64,000 nucleotides of DNA, taken from NCBI RefSeq assembly GCF_014647975.1, contig NZ_BMQF01000010.1:62001-126000 (forward strand), written 5' to 3'. Position numbers and translations under genes: made by a program. This DNA comes from Streptomyces fumigatiscleroticus (lineage in GTDB: Bacteria > Actinomycetota > Actinomycetes > Streptomycetales > Streptomycetaceae). Below the pieces are notes generated by a model. That model made no database searches and had not been told where the DNA came from. It saw nothing but the letters and a program-made list of their open reading frames with translations. Numbering within the stretch: position 1 is the stretch's first letter; each line of letters starts with the position of its first letter. Below, piece after piece: positions 17,495 to 27,476 of the stretch.

Positions 17495-19687
17495 GTGGCC
17501 GGCGACAAGCAGGCGGAGACGACGGTGCCCGCCGAGGCACGGGAGCAGCACGCGACCCTCGCTGAGCAGATCGAGGAGCACCGCTTCCGGTACTACGTGA
17601 AGGACGCCCCCGTCATCAGCGACGCGGAGTTCGACCGGCTGCTGCGCTCCCTGGAGGCACTGGAGGAGGAGCATCCCGAACTACGCACGCCGGATTCGCC
17701 GACCCAGAAGGTCGCCGGGGCCTACGAGACGGAGTTCACGGCGGTCGAGCACGCCTCGCGAATGCTCTCCCTCGACAACACCTTCAACGACGAGGAGCTC
17801 GCCGCCTGGGCCGACCGCATCGCCAGGGAGCTGGGCGACCAGGAGTACCACTTCCTGTGCGAGCTGAAGGTCGACGGCCTCGCCGTCAACCTCACCTACG
17901 AGCACGGCCGCCTCGTTGGCGCGGCGACCCGCGGCGACGGCCGCACCGGCGAGGACATCACGCCGAACGTCCGCACCATCGCCGAGATCCCCGACCGGCT
18001 CACCGGCGACGAGGTACCGGACCGCGTGGAGATCCGCGGCGAGGTCTACTTCCCGATGGAGAAGTTCGAGGAGCTCAACGCCCGCCTGGTCGAGGCCGGG
18101 GACAAGCCCTTCGCCAACCCGCGCAACGCGGCGGCCGGTTCGCTGCGCCAGAAGGACCCCCGCGTCACCGCCACCCGCCCGCTGCACATGGTGGTCCACG
18201 GCATCGGGGTCCTGGAGGGCTACCAGGGCATCACCCGCCTCTCCCAGGCCTATGACCTGCTCAAGAGCTGGGGCCTGCCCACCTCCGGGCACAACAGAGT
18301 CGTCGACGACCTCGACGGCGTACGGAAGTTCATCGCGTACTACGGCGAGCACCGCCACTCCGTGGAGCACGAGATCGACGGCGTGGTCGTCAAGCTCGAC
18401 GAGATCCGCCTCCAGGGCCGGCTCGGTTCCACGGCCCGCGCGCCGCGCTGGGCGATCGCCTACAAGTACGCGCCGGAAGAGGTCAACACCAAGCTCGTCG
18501 ACATCAAGGTGGCCGTCGGCCGCACCGGCCGCGTCACGCCGTACGCCCAGGTCGAACCGGTCACGGTGGCCGGTTCCGAGGTGGAGTTCGCCACGCTGCA
18601 CAACCAGGACGTGGTCAAGGCCAAGGGCGTCCTCATCGGCGACACGGTGGTGCTGCGCAAGGCCGGCGACGTGATCCCGGAGATCCTCGGGCCGGTGGTC
18701 GACCTGCGCGACGGCACCGAGCGCGCGTTCGTGATGCCGTCGGAGTGCCCCGAGTGCGGTACGCCGCTGGCGCCGGCCAAGGAGGGCGACGTCGACCTGC
18801 GCTGCCCCAACGGCCGTACCTGTCCCGCGCAGTTGCGAGGCCGGGTCTCCTACCTCGCGGGCCGGGAGTGCCTGGACATCGAGCACTTCGGCGATGTCGC
18901 GGCGGCGGCGCTCACCCGCCCCCTGGAGCCCGCCGACCCGCCGCTCGTCGACGAGGGTGACCTGTTCGACCTCACCGTGGAGAAGCTGCTCCCCATCAGG
19001 GCGTATGTCCTGGACCCCGACAGCGGTCTGCCCAAGCGCGACCCCAAGACGGGCGAGGAGAAGATCGCCACGGTTTTCGCCAACCAGAAGGGCGAGCCCA
19101 AGAAGAACGCGCTGGCCCTGCTGCGCAACATCGAGGCGGCCAAGGACCGGCCGCTCGCCCGCTTTCTGAACGGGCTCTCCATCCGCCATGTCGGGCCGGT
19201 CGCCGCCCAGGCGCTCGCCCGCGAGTTCCGTTCCATCGACCGCATCGAGCAGGCCAGCGAGGAGGAGCTGGCCAACACCGACGGCGTCGGGCCGACCATC
19301 GCCGCCGCCCTCAAGCAGTGGTTCGCCGAGGACTGGCACCGCGAGATCATCCGCAAGTGGAAGGCGGCCGGCGTCCGTCTGGAGGAGGAGGGCTCCGGCG
19401 AGGACGAGGGCCCGCGCCCGCTGGAAGGGCTCACCGTCGTCGTCACCGGAACCCTCGAACACTTCACGCGCGACGGCGCCAAGGAGGCGTTGCAGAGCCG
19501 GGGAGCGAAGGTGACGGGTTCGGTCTCCAAGAAGACGTCTTTCGTTGTCGTGGGGGACAACCCCGGATCGAAATACGACAAGGCGATGCAGCTGAAGGTG
19601 CCTGTTCTGGACGAGTCGGGCTTCAACGTCCTCCTGGAGCAAGGGCCCGAGGCCGCCGCGGACGCCGCTCTTTCGGCCGAGGAGTAG
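17495..19687 (+). CDS. ligA: NAD+-dependent DNA ligase LigA
   Basis: 730 aa, full length. In order: Ia domain (EEHRFRYYVKDAPVISDAEF), adenylation domain with the active-site lysine in ELKVDGLAVNL (about residue 126), OB fold, four-cysteine zinc finger (CPECGTPL ... CPNGRTC, about residues 418-440), helix-hairpin-helix domain, and C-terminal BRCT (LEGLTVVVTGTLEHFTRDGA). The helix-hairpin-helix region has an insertion (DPKTGEEKIATVFANQKGEP) often seen in Streptomyces. It seals nicks in replication and repair. GGGAGG precedes the GTG start. Cotranscription with the MetE-like gene is likely. Confidence 0.97.
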   Translation: MAGDKQAETTVPAEAREQHATLAEQIEEHRFRYYVKDAPVISDAEFDRLLRSLEALEEEHPELRTPDSPTQKVAGAYETEFTAVEHASRMLSLDNTFNDEELAAWADRIARELGDQEYHFLCELKVDGLAVNLTYEHGRLVGAATRGDGRTGEDITPNVRTIAEIPDRLTGDEVPDRVEIRGEVYFPMEKFEELNARLVEAGDKPFANPRNAAAGSLRQKDPRVTATRPLHMVVHGIGVLEGYQGITRLSQAYDLLKSWGLPTSGHNRVVDDLDGVRKFIAYYGEHRHSVEHEIDGVVVKLDEIRLQGRLGSTARAPRWAIAYKYAPEEVNTKLVDIKVAVGRTGRVTPYAQVEPVTVAGSEVEFATLHNQDVVKAKGVLIGDTVVLRKAGDVIPEILGPVVDLRDGTERAFVMPSECPECGTPLAPAKEGDVDLRCPNGRTCPAQLRGRVSYLAGRECLDIEHFGDVAAAALTRPLEPADPPLVDEGDLFDLTVEKLLPIRAYVLDPDSGLPKRDPKTGEEKIATVFANQKGEPKKNALALLRNIEAAKDRPLARFLNGLSIRHVGPVAAQALAREFRSIDRIEQASEEELANTDGVGPTIAAALKQWFAEDWHREIIRKWKAAGVRLEEEGSGEDEGPRPLEGLTVVVTGTLEHFTRDGAKEALQSRGAKVTGSVSKKTSFVVVGDNPGSKYDKAMQLKVPVLDESGFNVLLEQGPEAAADAALSAEE

Positions 19688-19947
19688 CGGTTGAAGGCCA
19701 CCCGTTCGGCGCATACCAGATGCATACGGGTGGCCGGGGCGCATTCGGGCAACCGTCGACGACCGCTGCCCGTGGAAGCCTTCTGCGGCCTACTGTTGAG
19801 ATGTGCGCCTGCCGTGCCCAGCTGCGGTTGGGGCATCCCCGTGCTCTCCCAGAGCAGGGGGAAGGGTTTTCCAACGCGGAGCCGTTGATGGTTGTCGGGC
19901 ACCGGGGCCGCGTGGCGTGGGCACCGCCGGCTGTGAGAGGGACGGGA
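19688..19947. other. Intergenic region between ligA and rmdB with a hairpin repeat
   Basis: No gene is supported here. The sequence 19832-19867 (GGGGCATCCCCGTGCTCTCCC continuing to AGAGCAGGGGGAAGG, given in two parts) forms a hairpin with arms TGCTCT/AGAGCA and CCCC/GGGG. It resembles short repeats scattered through Streptomyces genomes. It lies about 80 bp before the start of the c-di-GMP gene, in its likely 5' leader. The rest shows no clear signals. Confidence 0.5.
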
Positions 19948-22209
19948 ATGGAACCGACCGAGAGCGCCGCCGCGGACTCACGGCTGCGCCTGCGTCGTGT
20001 GGTGAACGCATGGCGGGGGAGCCGGTGGGCCGGTCGGCCTCCGGAGCGCGGCGGCGCGGTGAGCCGTGCCGCCGGACGGCGCACCCCGGCGGACGGCCGC
20101 GCCTGTGCACAGCTGACCGCCGAGCCCGAGACCGGGCTGCCCGGCGCCGATCCCGAACGCCACCTGTCCTGGCCCGCGTTGCCCGCGGGGATCGTCGCGG
20201 CGGCCGGGTTCGTCCTGGGCGCCGGCTTCTTCCGCGCCTTCACCGGCGGCCACGCGCTCTTCCCGGCCGGCACCGTCGGCTGGTCCCTGGCCGTGCTGAC
20301 CGGAATCATCGTCGGCCACCTGGTCATGCTCGGCCGCGCCCGCTGGTGGGGCGGCACGGGTTCGGGCGCCGCCCTCACCCTCGCCGTGCTGCTGCTGTTC
20401 GGCTGGGTCGCGGCCGGCATGGTCAGCCTCACCGTCGTGGTCCTGGTCGGTGTGGCCCGGCGCAACCGCTGGCGGCAGGGGCTGCTGCACGGCGCGGTGG
20501 ACATCCTCGGCATCGGCGCCTCGGCCGCGCTGCTGGGCGCCTTCGGCCCCGTGCCGTCGGTGGAGCGGCCCTGGAACCCGGACACCTGGACCGTCTACAC
20601 CGCGGGCGAGGTGGTGCTGGTCGCTGCCGCCTACCTCGTGGTCACCCGCAGCCTGCTCTGGTACCTGCAAGTGGGCCGCGGCGGCTTGCCCACCGTCGCC
20701 CGCACCGCCCTGGTGAGACAGGGTCTCGTCGCGATCGCGCTGCTCGGCATCGCGCCGCTGATCTGCGTGGTCGCCCTCGCCCAGCCGGTGCTGCTGCCGC
20801 TGTTCGCCATCCCGCTGATCGCCCTGGACTCCACGCTGTGGATCGCCCGGGCCCGGGCGGAGGAGCAGCTGCGCGACCCGCTCACCGGACTGCCCAACCG
20901 GCAGTGGCTGCTGGAGCGGATCTGGACCGCGCTGGACGACGCCGAACGCATCGGGGCCCGCGCCGCCCTGATGCTGATCGACCTGGACCGGTTCCGCTCG
21001 GTCAACGACACCCTGGGGCATCCGGCCGGTGACCGGCTGCTGCTCCAGATCGCCGACCGGCTGCGGCTGGCGCTGCCGCGTGGAGCGGAGGCCGCGCGGC
21101 TGGGCGGCGACGAGTTCGCGGTGTTACTGCCGGTCGCCGACTCCACCACGGCCACGACCCGGCTGGCCCGCAGCGTGGTCGGCGCCCTCAGCTCCCCGCT
21201 CGACCTGGACGGGCTCACCCTCGTTCTGGAGGCGAGCGCCGGTGTCGCCGTCTTCCCCGATCACGCCCTGGACGCGGAGGGCATGCTGCGGCGGGCCGAT
21301 GTGGCGATGTACCAGGCGAAGCGGGACCGTACGGGCGTGGAGGTGTACGAGTCCAAGCGGGACTCCAACACCCCGGACCGGCTCGGTCTGCTGGGCGATC
21401 TGCGCCGGGCGCTCGACGCCCACGAGGTGTCGCTGCACTACCAGCCCAAGGTGCGCTTCGACGGACAGGTCGCCGGTCTGGAGGCCCTGGTCCGGTGGGT
21501 GCACCCCGAGCGGGGCAAGGTGCCGCCGGACGAGTTCATAGCGATCGCCGAGTCCTCGGGGCTGATGCCCCATCTGACGGACTATGTGCTGGAGACGGCG
21601 CTCGGGCAGGTCGCCGAGTGGCGGTCCCAGGGCCTGTTCGTGCCGGTCGCGGTCAATGTCTCCCCGCGCGACGTGCACACCCCCGGCTTCGCCGGTTCGG
21701 TGGCCGCCCGGCTGGCCCGGCACGGCGTCCCCGCGGGGGCGCTCCAGCTGGAGATCACCGAGCATGTGCTGCTGGAGGACCCGCAGCAGGCCGCCGACAC
21801 CCTGGCCGGCCTGACCGGGCACGGCGTGAAGATGTCGCTGGACGACTTCGGCACCGGTTACTCCTCGCTGGTGCACCTGCGGCGGCTGCCGGTCAGCGAG
21901 CTGAAGATCGACCGCTCGTTCGTGGCCCGGCTGGCCGTCGACACCGAGGACGCCGAGATCGTGCGCTGCACGGTCGACCTCGCCCACTCCCTCGGCCTGC
22001 TGGTCGTCGCCGAGGGCGTCGAGGACGACGAGACCTGGGAGCGCCTGCGCGACCTGGGCTGCGACGCCGTACAGGGCTGGCTGGTCGCGGCGGCGATGCC
22101 GCCCGAGGAGACCACGGCCTGGCTGCGGGCCCGCGGCTCACGCGGCTGGCAGCGCCCCGCCGCGGCCCTGCCGGCGGCCACGGCCGACGACCCTGGGCGG
22201 GTCGGCTGA
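19948..22209 (+). CDS. rmdB: Membrane-anchored GGDEF-EAL c-di-GMP enzyme (probable RmdB)
   Basis: About 753 aa. A basic N-terminus, then roughly seven membrane helices (residues 75-300), then GGDEF (RLGGDEFAVLLP, about residue 385) and EAL (about 500-735). EAL catalytic residues are all present: EAL in GLEALVRW, Asn in VNVSPRD, Glu in LEITEHV, DDFGTG, Lys in ELKIDRS and Glu in VAEGVE. Both diguanylate cyclase and phosphodiesterase activity look possible. Position next to ligA and layout match S. coelicolor RmdB (SCO5495, a phosphodiesterase affecting development; from memory). Codon 21124-21126 is TTA, so translation should need the bldA tRNA. ATG 19948 is preceded by GAGAGG; longer in-frame extensions upstream are unlikely. 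Confidence 0.85.
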   Translation: MEPTESAAADSRLRLRRVVNAWRGSRWAGRPPERGGAVSRAAGRRTPADGRACAQLTAEPETGLPGADPERHLSWPALPAGIVAAAGFVLGAGFFRAFTGGHALFPAGTVGWSLAVLTGIIVGHLVMLGRARWWGGTGSGAALTLAVLLLFGWVAAGMVSLTVVVLVGVARRNRWRQGLLHGAVDILGIGASAALLGAFGPVPSVERPWNPDTWTVYTAGEVVLVAAAYLVVTRSLLWYLQVGRGGLPTVARTALVRQGLVAIALLGIAPLICVVALAQPVLLPLFAIPLIALDSTLWIARARAEEQLRDPLTGLPNRQWLLERIWTALDDAERIGARAALMLIDLDRFRSVNDTLGHPAGDRLLLQIADRLRLALPRGAEAARLGGDEFAVLLPVADSTTATTRLARSVVGALSSPLDLDGLTLVLEASAGVAVFPDHALDAEGMLRRADVAMYQAKRDRTGVEVYESKRDSNTPDRLGLLGDLRRALDAHEVSLHYQPKVRFDGQVAGLEALVRWVHPERGKVPPDEFIAIAESSGLMPHLTDYVLETALGQVAEWRSQGLFVPVAVNVSPRDVHTPGFAGSVAARLARHGVPAGALQLEITEHVLLEDPQQAADTLAGLTGHGVKMSLDDFGTGYSSLVHLRRLPVSELKIDRSFVARLAVDTEDAEIVRCTVDLAHSLGLLVVAEGVEDDETWERLRDLGCDAVQGWLVAAAMPPEETTAWLRARGSRGWQRPAAALPAATADDPGRVG
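21124..21126 (+). promoter_or_regulatory. TTA leucine codon in rmdB (bldA-dependent translation)
   Basis: Reading GAG TTC GCG GTG TTA CTG in the rmdB frame, a TTA codon falls three codons after the GGDEF motif. TTA is read only by the bldA tRNA in Streptomyces, which accumulates late in growth. It is the only TTA codon I found in any gene of this window. I recall the S. coelicolor orthologue being among the few conserved TTA genes; that should be verified. Confidence 0.85.
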
Positions 22210-22224
22210 CGACCCGCTCCACCG

Positions 22225-23205
22225 GGGCCTCCTGGGGACACCCGGGGCATCTCGGTATCCCCGACAACATCCGGGGACATCCGGGGACGTCCGGGGAACC
22301 CCGGGGGTCCCGGCAGCCCCGCAGCGCCCCCGGGGCCCCGCAGCGCCCCCGGGAAGTCCCTGGAGCTCCGAAAGGCCCCGGGGAGTCCCCGGAGCTCCGA
22401 AAGGCCCCGGGGAGGTCCAGGAAGCGCCCGGGGACATCCGGCAGCCTCCGGAGAGTCCCGGGAGATCCGGAGGGCCTAGGGAGGCAACGGAGAGGCTCCC
22501 GGAGACACGCGGAGAGCCCCCGGGGGACGGGGACACTCGGAGAGTCCCGAGCTCCCCGGAAAGCCCCGGGGGTCCCGGAGAGCTCCCGCCAGCGCGTGGC
22601 GAGCTCCCGGGGGCATCCGGCAACTTCCGGAGAGCCCCGGGAGATCCGGGAAGCTCCGGGAGACCCGGAGAACTTCCGAAAGCAGGCGGGGAGCCCCGAG
22701 AACACGCGGAGAGCTCCCGGGGACACCCGGAAAGCCACTGGGGACTTCCCGGGACCCCCCGGACCTCCGGGACTTCCGGGCCTCCCGGACCTTCGGACCT
22801 CCGGGACCTCCGGGCCCCCCGGACCTCCGGGACTTCCGGGCCTCCCGGACCTTCGGACCTCCGGGACCTCCGGGCCCCCCGGACCTCCGGGACCTCCGGG
22901 CTTCCCGGACCTCCGGGCTTCCCGGACCTTCGGACCTCCGGGACCTCCGGGCTTCCCGGACCTCCGGGACCTCCGGGCTTCCCGGACCTCCGGGACCTCC
23001 GGGCCCCCCGGACCTTCGGACCTCCGGGCCCCCGGGCCCCCGGGCCTCCGGGCTTCCCGGGCCTCCGGGCCTCCGGGACTCCCGGGCCTCCGGGGCCCCG
23101 GGACCCCCGACTCCGCGGGACCTCCAGGCCCCGGGGTCGCCCAAGGAGCCCCCGGGACACCCAGAGACATCCGGAGACAGACGTCCGGGAGAACGCACAC
23201 CACAG
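22225..23205. repeat. About 1 kb of GC-rich tandem repeat array between rmdB and the cupin gene
   Basis: From 22225 the sequence is a mosaic of short degenerate repeats. The left half (to about 22740) is built of hairpin-forming units such as CCCCGGGGAGTCCCCGGAGC and GGAGAGCTCCCGGGG; one 30-bp unit with GGAGCTCCGAAAGGCCCCGG occurs twice near 22360-22410. The right half (22750-23120) repeats the 9-mer CCTCCGGGA and variants, with an exact 60-bp period from about 22755 to 22893. Several frames are open on both strands, giving collagen-like translations, but no start with a ribosome site or promoter fits. I regard it as non-coding. Confidence 0.88.
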
Positions 23206-23214
23206 GAGTAGCGC

Positions 23215-23706
23215 ATGTCCTTGTTCGTGCCAGTCTTCGACGACTCGGTGGTCGTCCGTGATGCCGACGCGGAGGTGGCCGGCGGGGCGCCCACGGCCAT
23301 CAAACTGCTCGCCGACAGCAGCGCGACCGGCGGCGCCCTGTCCACCGTGCGCGCCATCCTCACCGACGGTGCCGACGGCGCCCGCCCCCATCTGCACCAG
23401 GGCTCCGCCGAGATGTTCTACGTGCTCGGCGGGGCCGCCGAGGTGCTCTCCGGCGAGGAGATCGTCACCGCCGGGCCCGGCGACCTGGTCGTCGTCCCGC
23501 CGCGCATGCCGCATGCCTTCGCCGCCGTACCCGGCAGCGACGCCGACATCCTGATCGTGATCACTCCCGGCGTCGAACGCTTCGAGTACTTCCGCCATCT
23601 CCAGCGCATCCGCCTGGGCGAGGCCACCCCGGAGAGCCTGCTCGAAGTCCAGGAGCTGTACGACAACCACTTCCTGGAGAGTCCCGCCTGGCAGGTCCGC
23701 CGCTGA
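23215..23706 (+). CDS. Cupin-domain protein
   Basis: 163 aa single cupin. Motif 1 is visible as RPHLHQGSAEMFYVLGG (metal ligands His, His, Glu, about residues 61-72) and motif 2 as PGDLVVVPPRMPHAF (His, about residue 100). Such proteins are small metal-dependent oxygenases, isomerases or sensors; the substrate is unknown. AGGAG lies 7 nt before the ATG. The promoter must lie in or just after the repeat array upstream. Confidence 0.88.
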   Translation: MSLFVPVFDDSVVVRDADAEVAGGAPTAIKLLADSSATGGALSTVRAILTDGADGARPHLHQGSAEMFYVLGGAAEVLSGEEIVTAGPGDLVVVPPRMPHAFAAVPGSDADILIVITPGVERFEYFRHLQRIRLGEATPESLLEVQELYDNHFLESPAWQVRR

Positions 23707-23806
23707 GGGGCAGAGGCCGCCCCGGGGGAAACCGTTTCACGGGCACGGGGCGCCGCCCCATAGGATTGGGCCCAAACCACACACACTCACCCCAGAGGAT
23801 CGCTGC

Positions 23807-24103
23807 ATGCCTGGCATCACGCGCGAGGAGGTCGCCCACCTCGCCCGGCTGGCGCGTCTGGAGCTGAAGCCCGAAGAGCTCGACCACTTCGCGGGACAGC
23901 TGGACGACATCATCGGCGCGGTGGCCCGCGTCAGCGAGGTCGCCGACCAAGACGTACCGCCGACCTCGCACCCGCTCCCGCTGACGAACGTCATGCGGCC
24001 GGACGAGGTCCGCCCGTCGCTCACCCCCGAGCAGGCGCTCTCCGGCGCCCCGGCCCAGGAGCAGCAGCGTTTCAAGGTGCCGCAGATCCTGGGGGAGGAG
24101 TAA
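23807..24103 (+). CDS. gatC: Asp/Glu-tRNA amidotransferase subunit C
   Basis: 98 aa. GatC wraps GatA and GatB together in the complex that converts misacylated Glu-tRNA(Gln) or Asp-tRNA(Asn) to the amide. The sequence starts with the family pattern ITREEVAHLARLARLELKPEEL, then DDIIGAVARVSEVAD, and ends with APAQEQQRFKVPQILG. A TAGGAT box at 23761-23766 probably drives the operon, and GAGG precedes the ATG. gatA starts 6 bp after the stop. Confidence 0.96.
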   Translation: MPGITREEVAHLARLARLELKPEELDHFAGQLDDIIGAVARVSEVADQDVPPTSHPLPLTNVMRPDEVRPSLTPEQALSGAPAQEQQRFKVPQILGEE

Positions 24104-24109
24104 GCCGCC

Positions 24110-25599
<1,490 letters not shown>

Positions 25600-25603
<4 letters not shown>

Positions 25604-25842
25604 GCAAGGCACTGTCCAAGGCCAAGGGCTTCAAGAAGTCCAGGAACGGCCTGTACCTGTCCATGGCCACCACCGCGTTCGGCGCGGTCGGTGTCGTCAA
25701 GCAGGCCAAGAAGGCGCGCCTGGAGAACGACACGCTGCGGCTGGTCGACGCCGCCGTGTCCGCCGCCGCGATCGTCACCGGCCTCGCCATCCTCTACCGC
25801 GAGCTGAAGCGGCTGGGCGACGACGACGTCCTGCTGGGCTGA
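25600..25842 (+). CDS. Small membrane protein between gatA and gatB
   Basis: 80 aa starting at a GTG that overlaps the gatA stop (GTGA), so it is translationally coupled. A lysine-rich N-terminus (MSKALSKAKGFKKSRNG) precedes a weak helix, and a stronger helix lies at about residues 50-66 (AAVSAAAIVTGLAILYREL). The rest is soluble and acidic. I do not recognise a domain. It sits 16 bp before gatB inside an otherwise canonical amidotransferase operon. Function unknown. Confidence 0.8.
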
Positions 25843-25858
25843 GAGGGAAGTTTCCACC

Positions 25859-27373
25859 GTGACCACCACGACCGACCTGGTGTCGTACGAGGACGCGCTG
25901 GCGTCCTACGACCCCGTCATGGGCCTCGAGGTCCATGTCGAACTCGGCACCAAGACCAAGATGTTCTGCGGGTGCTCCACCGAGCTGGGCGCCGAGCCCA
26001 ACTCGCAGACCTGCCCCGTCTGCCTCGGCCTGCCCGGCGCGCTGCCGGTCGTCAACGCGACCGGCGTCGAGTCCGCCGTCAAGATCGGCCTCGCGCTGAA
26101 CTGCGAGATCGCCGAGTGGTGCCGCTTCGCCCGGAAGAACTACTTCTATCCGGACATGCCGAAGAACTTCCAGACCTCCCAGTACGACGAGCCGATCGCC
26201 TTCAACGGCTACCTCGACGTGCAGCTGGAGGACGGCGAGACCTTCCGCGTGGAGATCGAGCGCGCCCACATGGAGGAGGACACCGGCAAGTCGACGCACG
26301 TCGGCGGCGCCACCGGCCGTATCCACGGCGCGTCCCACTCCCTGCTCGACTACAACCGCGCCGGCATCCCGCTGATCGAGATCGTCACCAAGCCGATCGT
26401 CGGTGCCGGGGAGCGCGCGCCGGAGGTCGCCCGGGCGTACGTGCGTGAGCTGCGCGAGGTCATCCGCGCGCTCGGCGTCTCCGAGGCCCGGATGGAGATG
26501 GGCCAGATGCGCTGCGACGTGAACCTGTCGCTGATGCCGAAGGGCAGCGAGAAGTTCGGCACCCGGAGCGAGACGAAGAACGTCAACTCGCTGCGCAGCG
26601 TCGAGCGCGCGGCCCGCTTCGAGATCCAGCGGCACGCCGCCGTGCTGAGCGGCGGCGGGACGATCGTCCAGGAGACCCGCCACTTCCACGAGGACACCGG
26701 GTCGACGACCTCGGGCCGCGTGAAGGAGGAGGCCGAGGACTACCGGTACTTCCCGGAGCCCGACCTCGTCCCGGTCGCCCCGGCCCGCGAGTGGGTCGAG
26801 GAGATCCGCGCCTCGCTGCCCGAGCTGCCGCTGGTCCGCCGCAACCGGCTCCGCGAGGAGTGGGGCATCTCGGCCACCGACATGCAGGCGATCCTCAACG
26901 CCGGTGCGCTGGACCCGATCGTCGCCACGATCGACGCCGGTGCCGACGCGGCCTCCGCCCGCAAGTGGTGGATGGGCGAACTCGCCCGCTCCGCCAACGA
27001 GTCCGGCAAGGCCCTGGACGAGCTGGCGATCACGCCGGAGCAGGTCGCCCGCGTCACCGAGCTGGTGGCCTCCGGGGACCTGAACGACAAGCTGGCCCGC
27101 CAGGTCATCGAGGGCGTCCTCGCCGGTGAGGGCACGCCGGACGAGGTCGTCGACAAGCGCGGTCTGAAGGTCGTCTCCGACGAGGGCGCGCTGACCGCCG
27201 CCGTCGACGAGGCCATCGCCGGCAACCCGGCCGTCGCGGACAAGATCCGCGGCGGCAAGGTGGCCGCGGCCGGTGCGCTGGTCGGAGCCGTCATGAAGGC
27301 CACGCGGGGCCAGGCCGATGCCGCCCGGGTGAAGGAGCTGATCCTTCAGAAGCTGGGCGTCAGCGAGGGCTGA
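25859..27373 (+). CDS. gatB: Asp/Glu-tRNA amidotransferase subunit B
   Basis: 504 aa kinase/transamidase subunit. Visible are the cradle domain start YDPVMGLEVHVELGTKTKMFC, the zinc-type cysteines (CGCS ... CPVC), the LIEIVTKP segment and the MRCDVNLS motif (about residue 222). A complete C-terminal YqeY tail domain ends in LGVSEG. It activates and amidates the mischarged tRNA. GTG start with GAGGGAAG about 8 nt upstream. A terminator follows. Confidence 0.97.
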   Translation: MTTTTDLVSYEDALASYDPVMGLEVHVELGTKTKMFCGCSTELGAEPNSQTCPVCLGLPGALPVVNATGVESAVKIGLALNCEIAEWCRFARKNYFYPDMPKNFQTSQYDEPIAFNGYLDVQLEDGETFRVEIERAHMEEDTGKSTHVGGATGRIHGASHSLLDYNRAGIPLIEIVTKPIVGAGERAPEVARAYVRELREVIRALGVSEARMEMGQMRCDVNLSLMPKGSEKFGTRSETKNVNSLRSVERAARFEIQRHAAVLSGGGTIVQETRHFHEDTGSTTSGRVKEEAEDYRYFPEPDLVPVAPAREWVEEIRASLPELPLVRRNRLREEWGISATDMQAILNAGALDPIVATIDAGADAASARKWWMGELARSANESGKALDELAITPEQVARVTELVASGDLNDKLARQVIEGVLAGEGTPDEVVDKRGLKVVSDEGALTAAVDEAIAGNPAVADKIRGGKVAAAGALVGAVMKATRGQADAARVKELILQKLGVSEG

Positions 27374-27385
27374 GCGATCCTCTCC

Positions 27386-27417
27386 GTGAGGCCGTGAGGC
27401 CGTGAGGCCGTGAGGCC
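27386..27417 (+). repeat. Four tandem copies of GTGAGGCC
   Basis: Four perfect head-to-tail octamers (GTGAGGCC) start 12 bp after the gatB stop. A fifth copy begins at 27418 but changes into GTGAGGGG, which is the left arm of the terminator hairpin. The array probably grew by slippage from the hairpin arm. Confidence 0.9.
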
Positions 27418-27452
27418 GTGAGGGGGTGCACCGCAGCGGTGCACCCCCTCAC
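27418..27452. terminator. Bidirectional terminator between gatB and the methyltransferase gene
   Basis: A perfect 15-bp stem (GTGAGGGGGTGCACC and complement) with a 5-nt loop lies between two convergent genes. It is symmetrical, so it can serve both strands. Confidence 0.85.
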
Positions 27453-27476
27453 GTGCGTCATCGGGAACCCGGCACT

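Noticed and set aside
22210..23214. Replication origin or plasmid iteron array
   Set aside because: No DnaA-box-like TTGTCCACA motifs, AT-rich unwinding region or replication gene is present; the repeats are GC-rich and palindromic.
22138..23670. Collagen-like G-x-y proteins on the minus strand over the repeat array
   Set aside because: Several minus-strand frames and a plus frame are open because the repeat unit is 9 bp. None has a plausible start region, and the frames run into the antisense of rmdB and the cupin gene.
27386..27452. CRISPR-like array
   Set aside because: The repeats are contiguous octamers without spacers and no cas genes are present.
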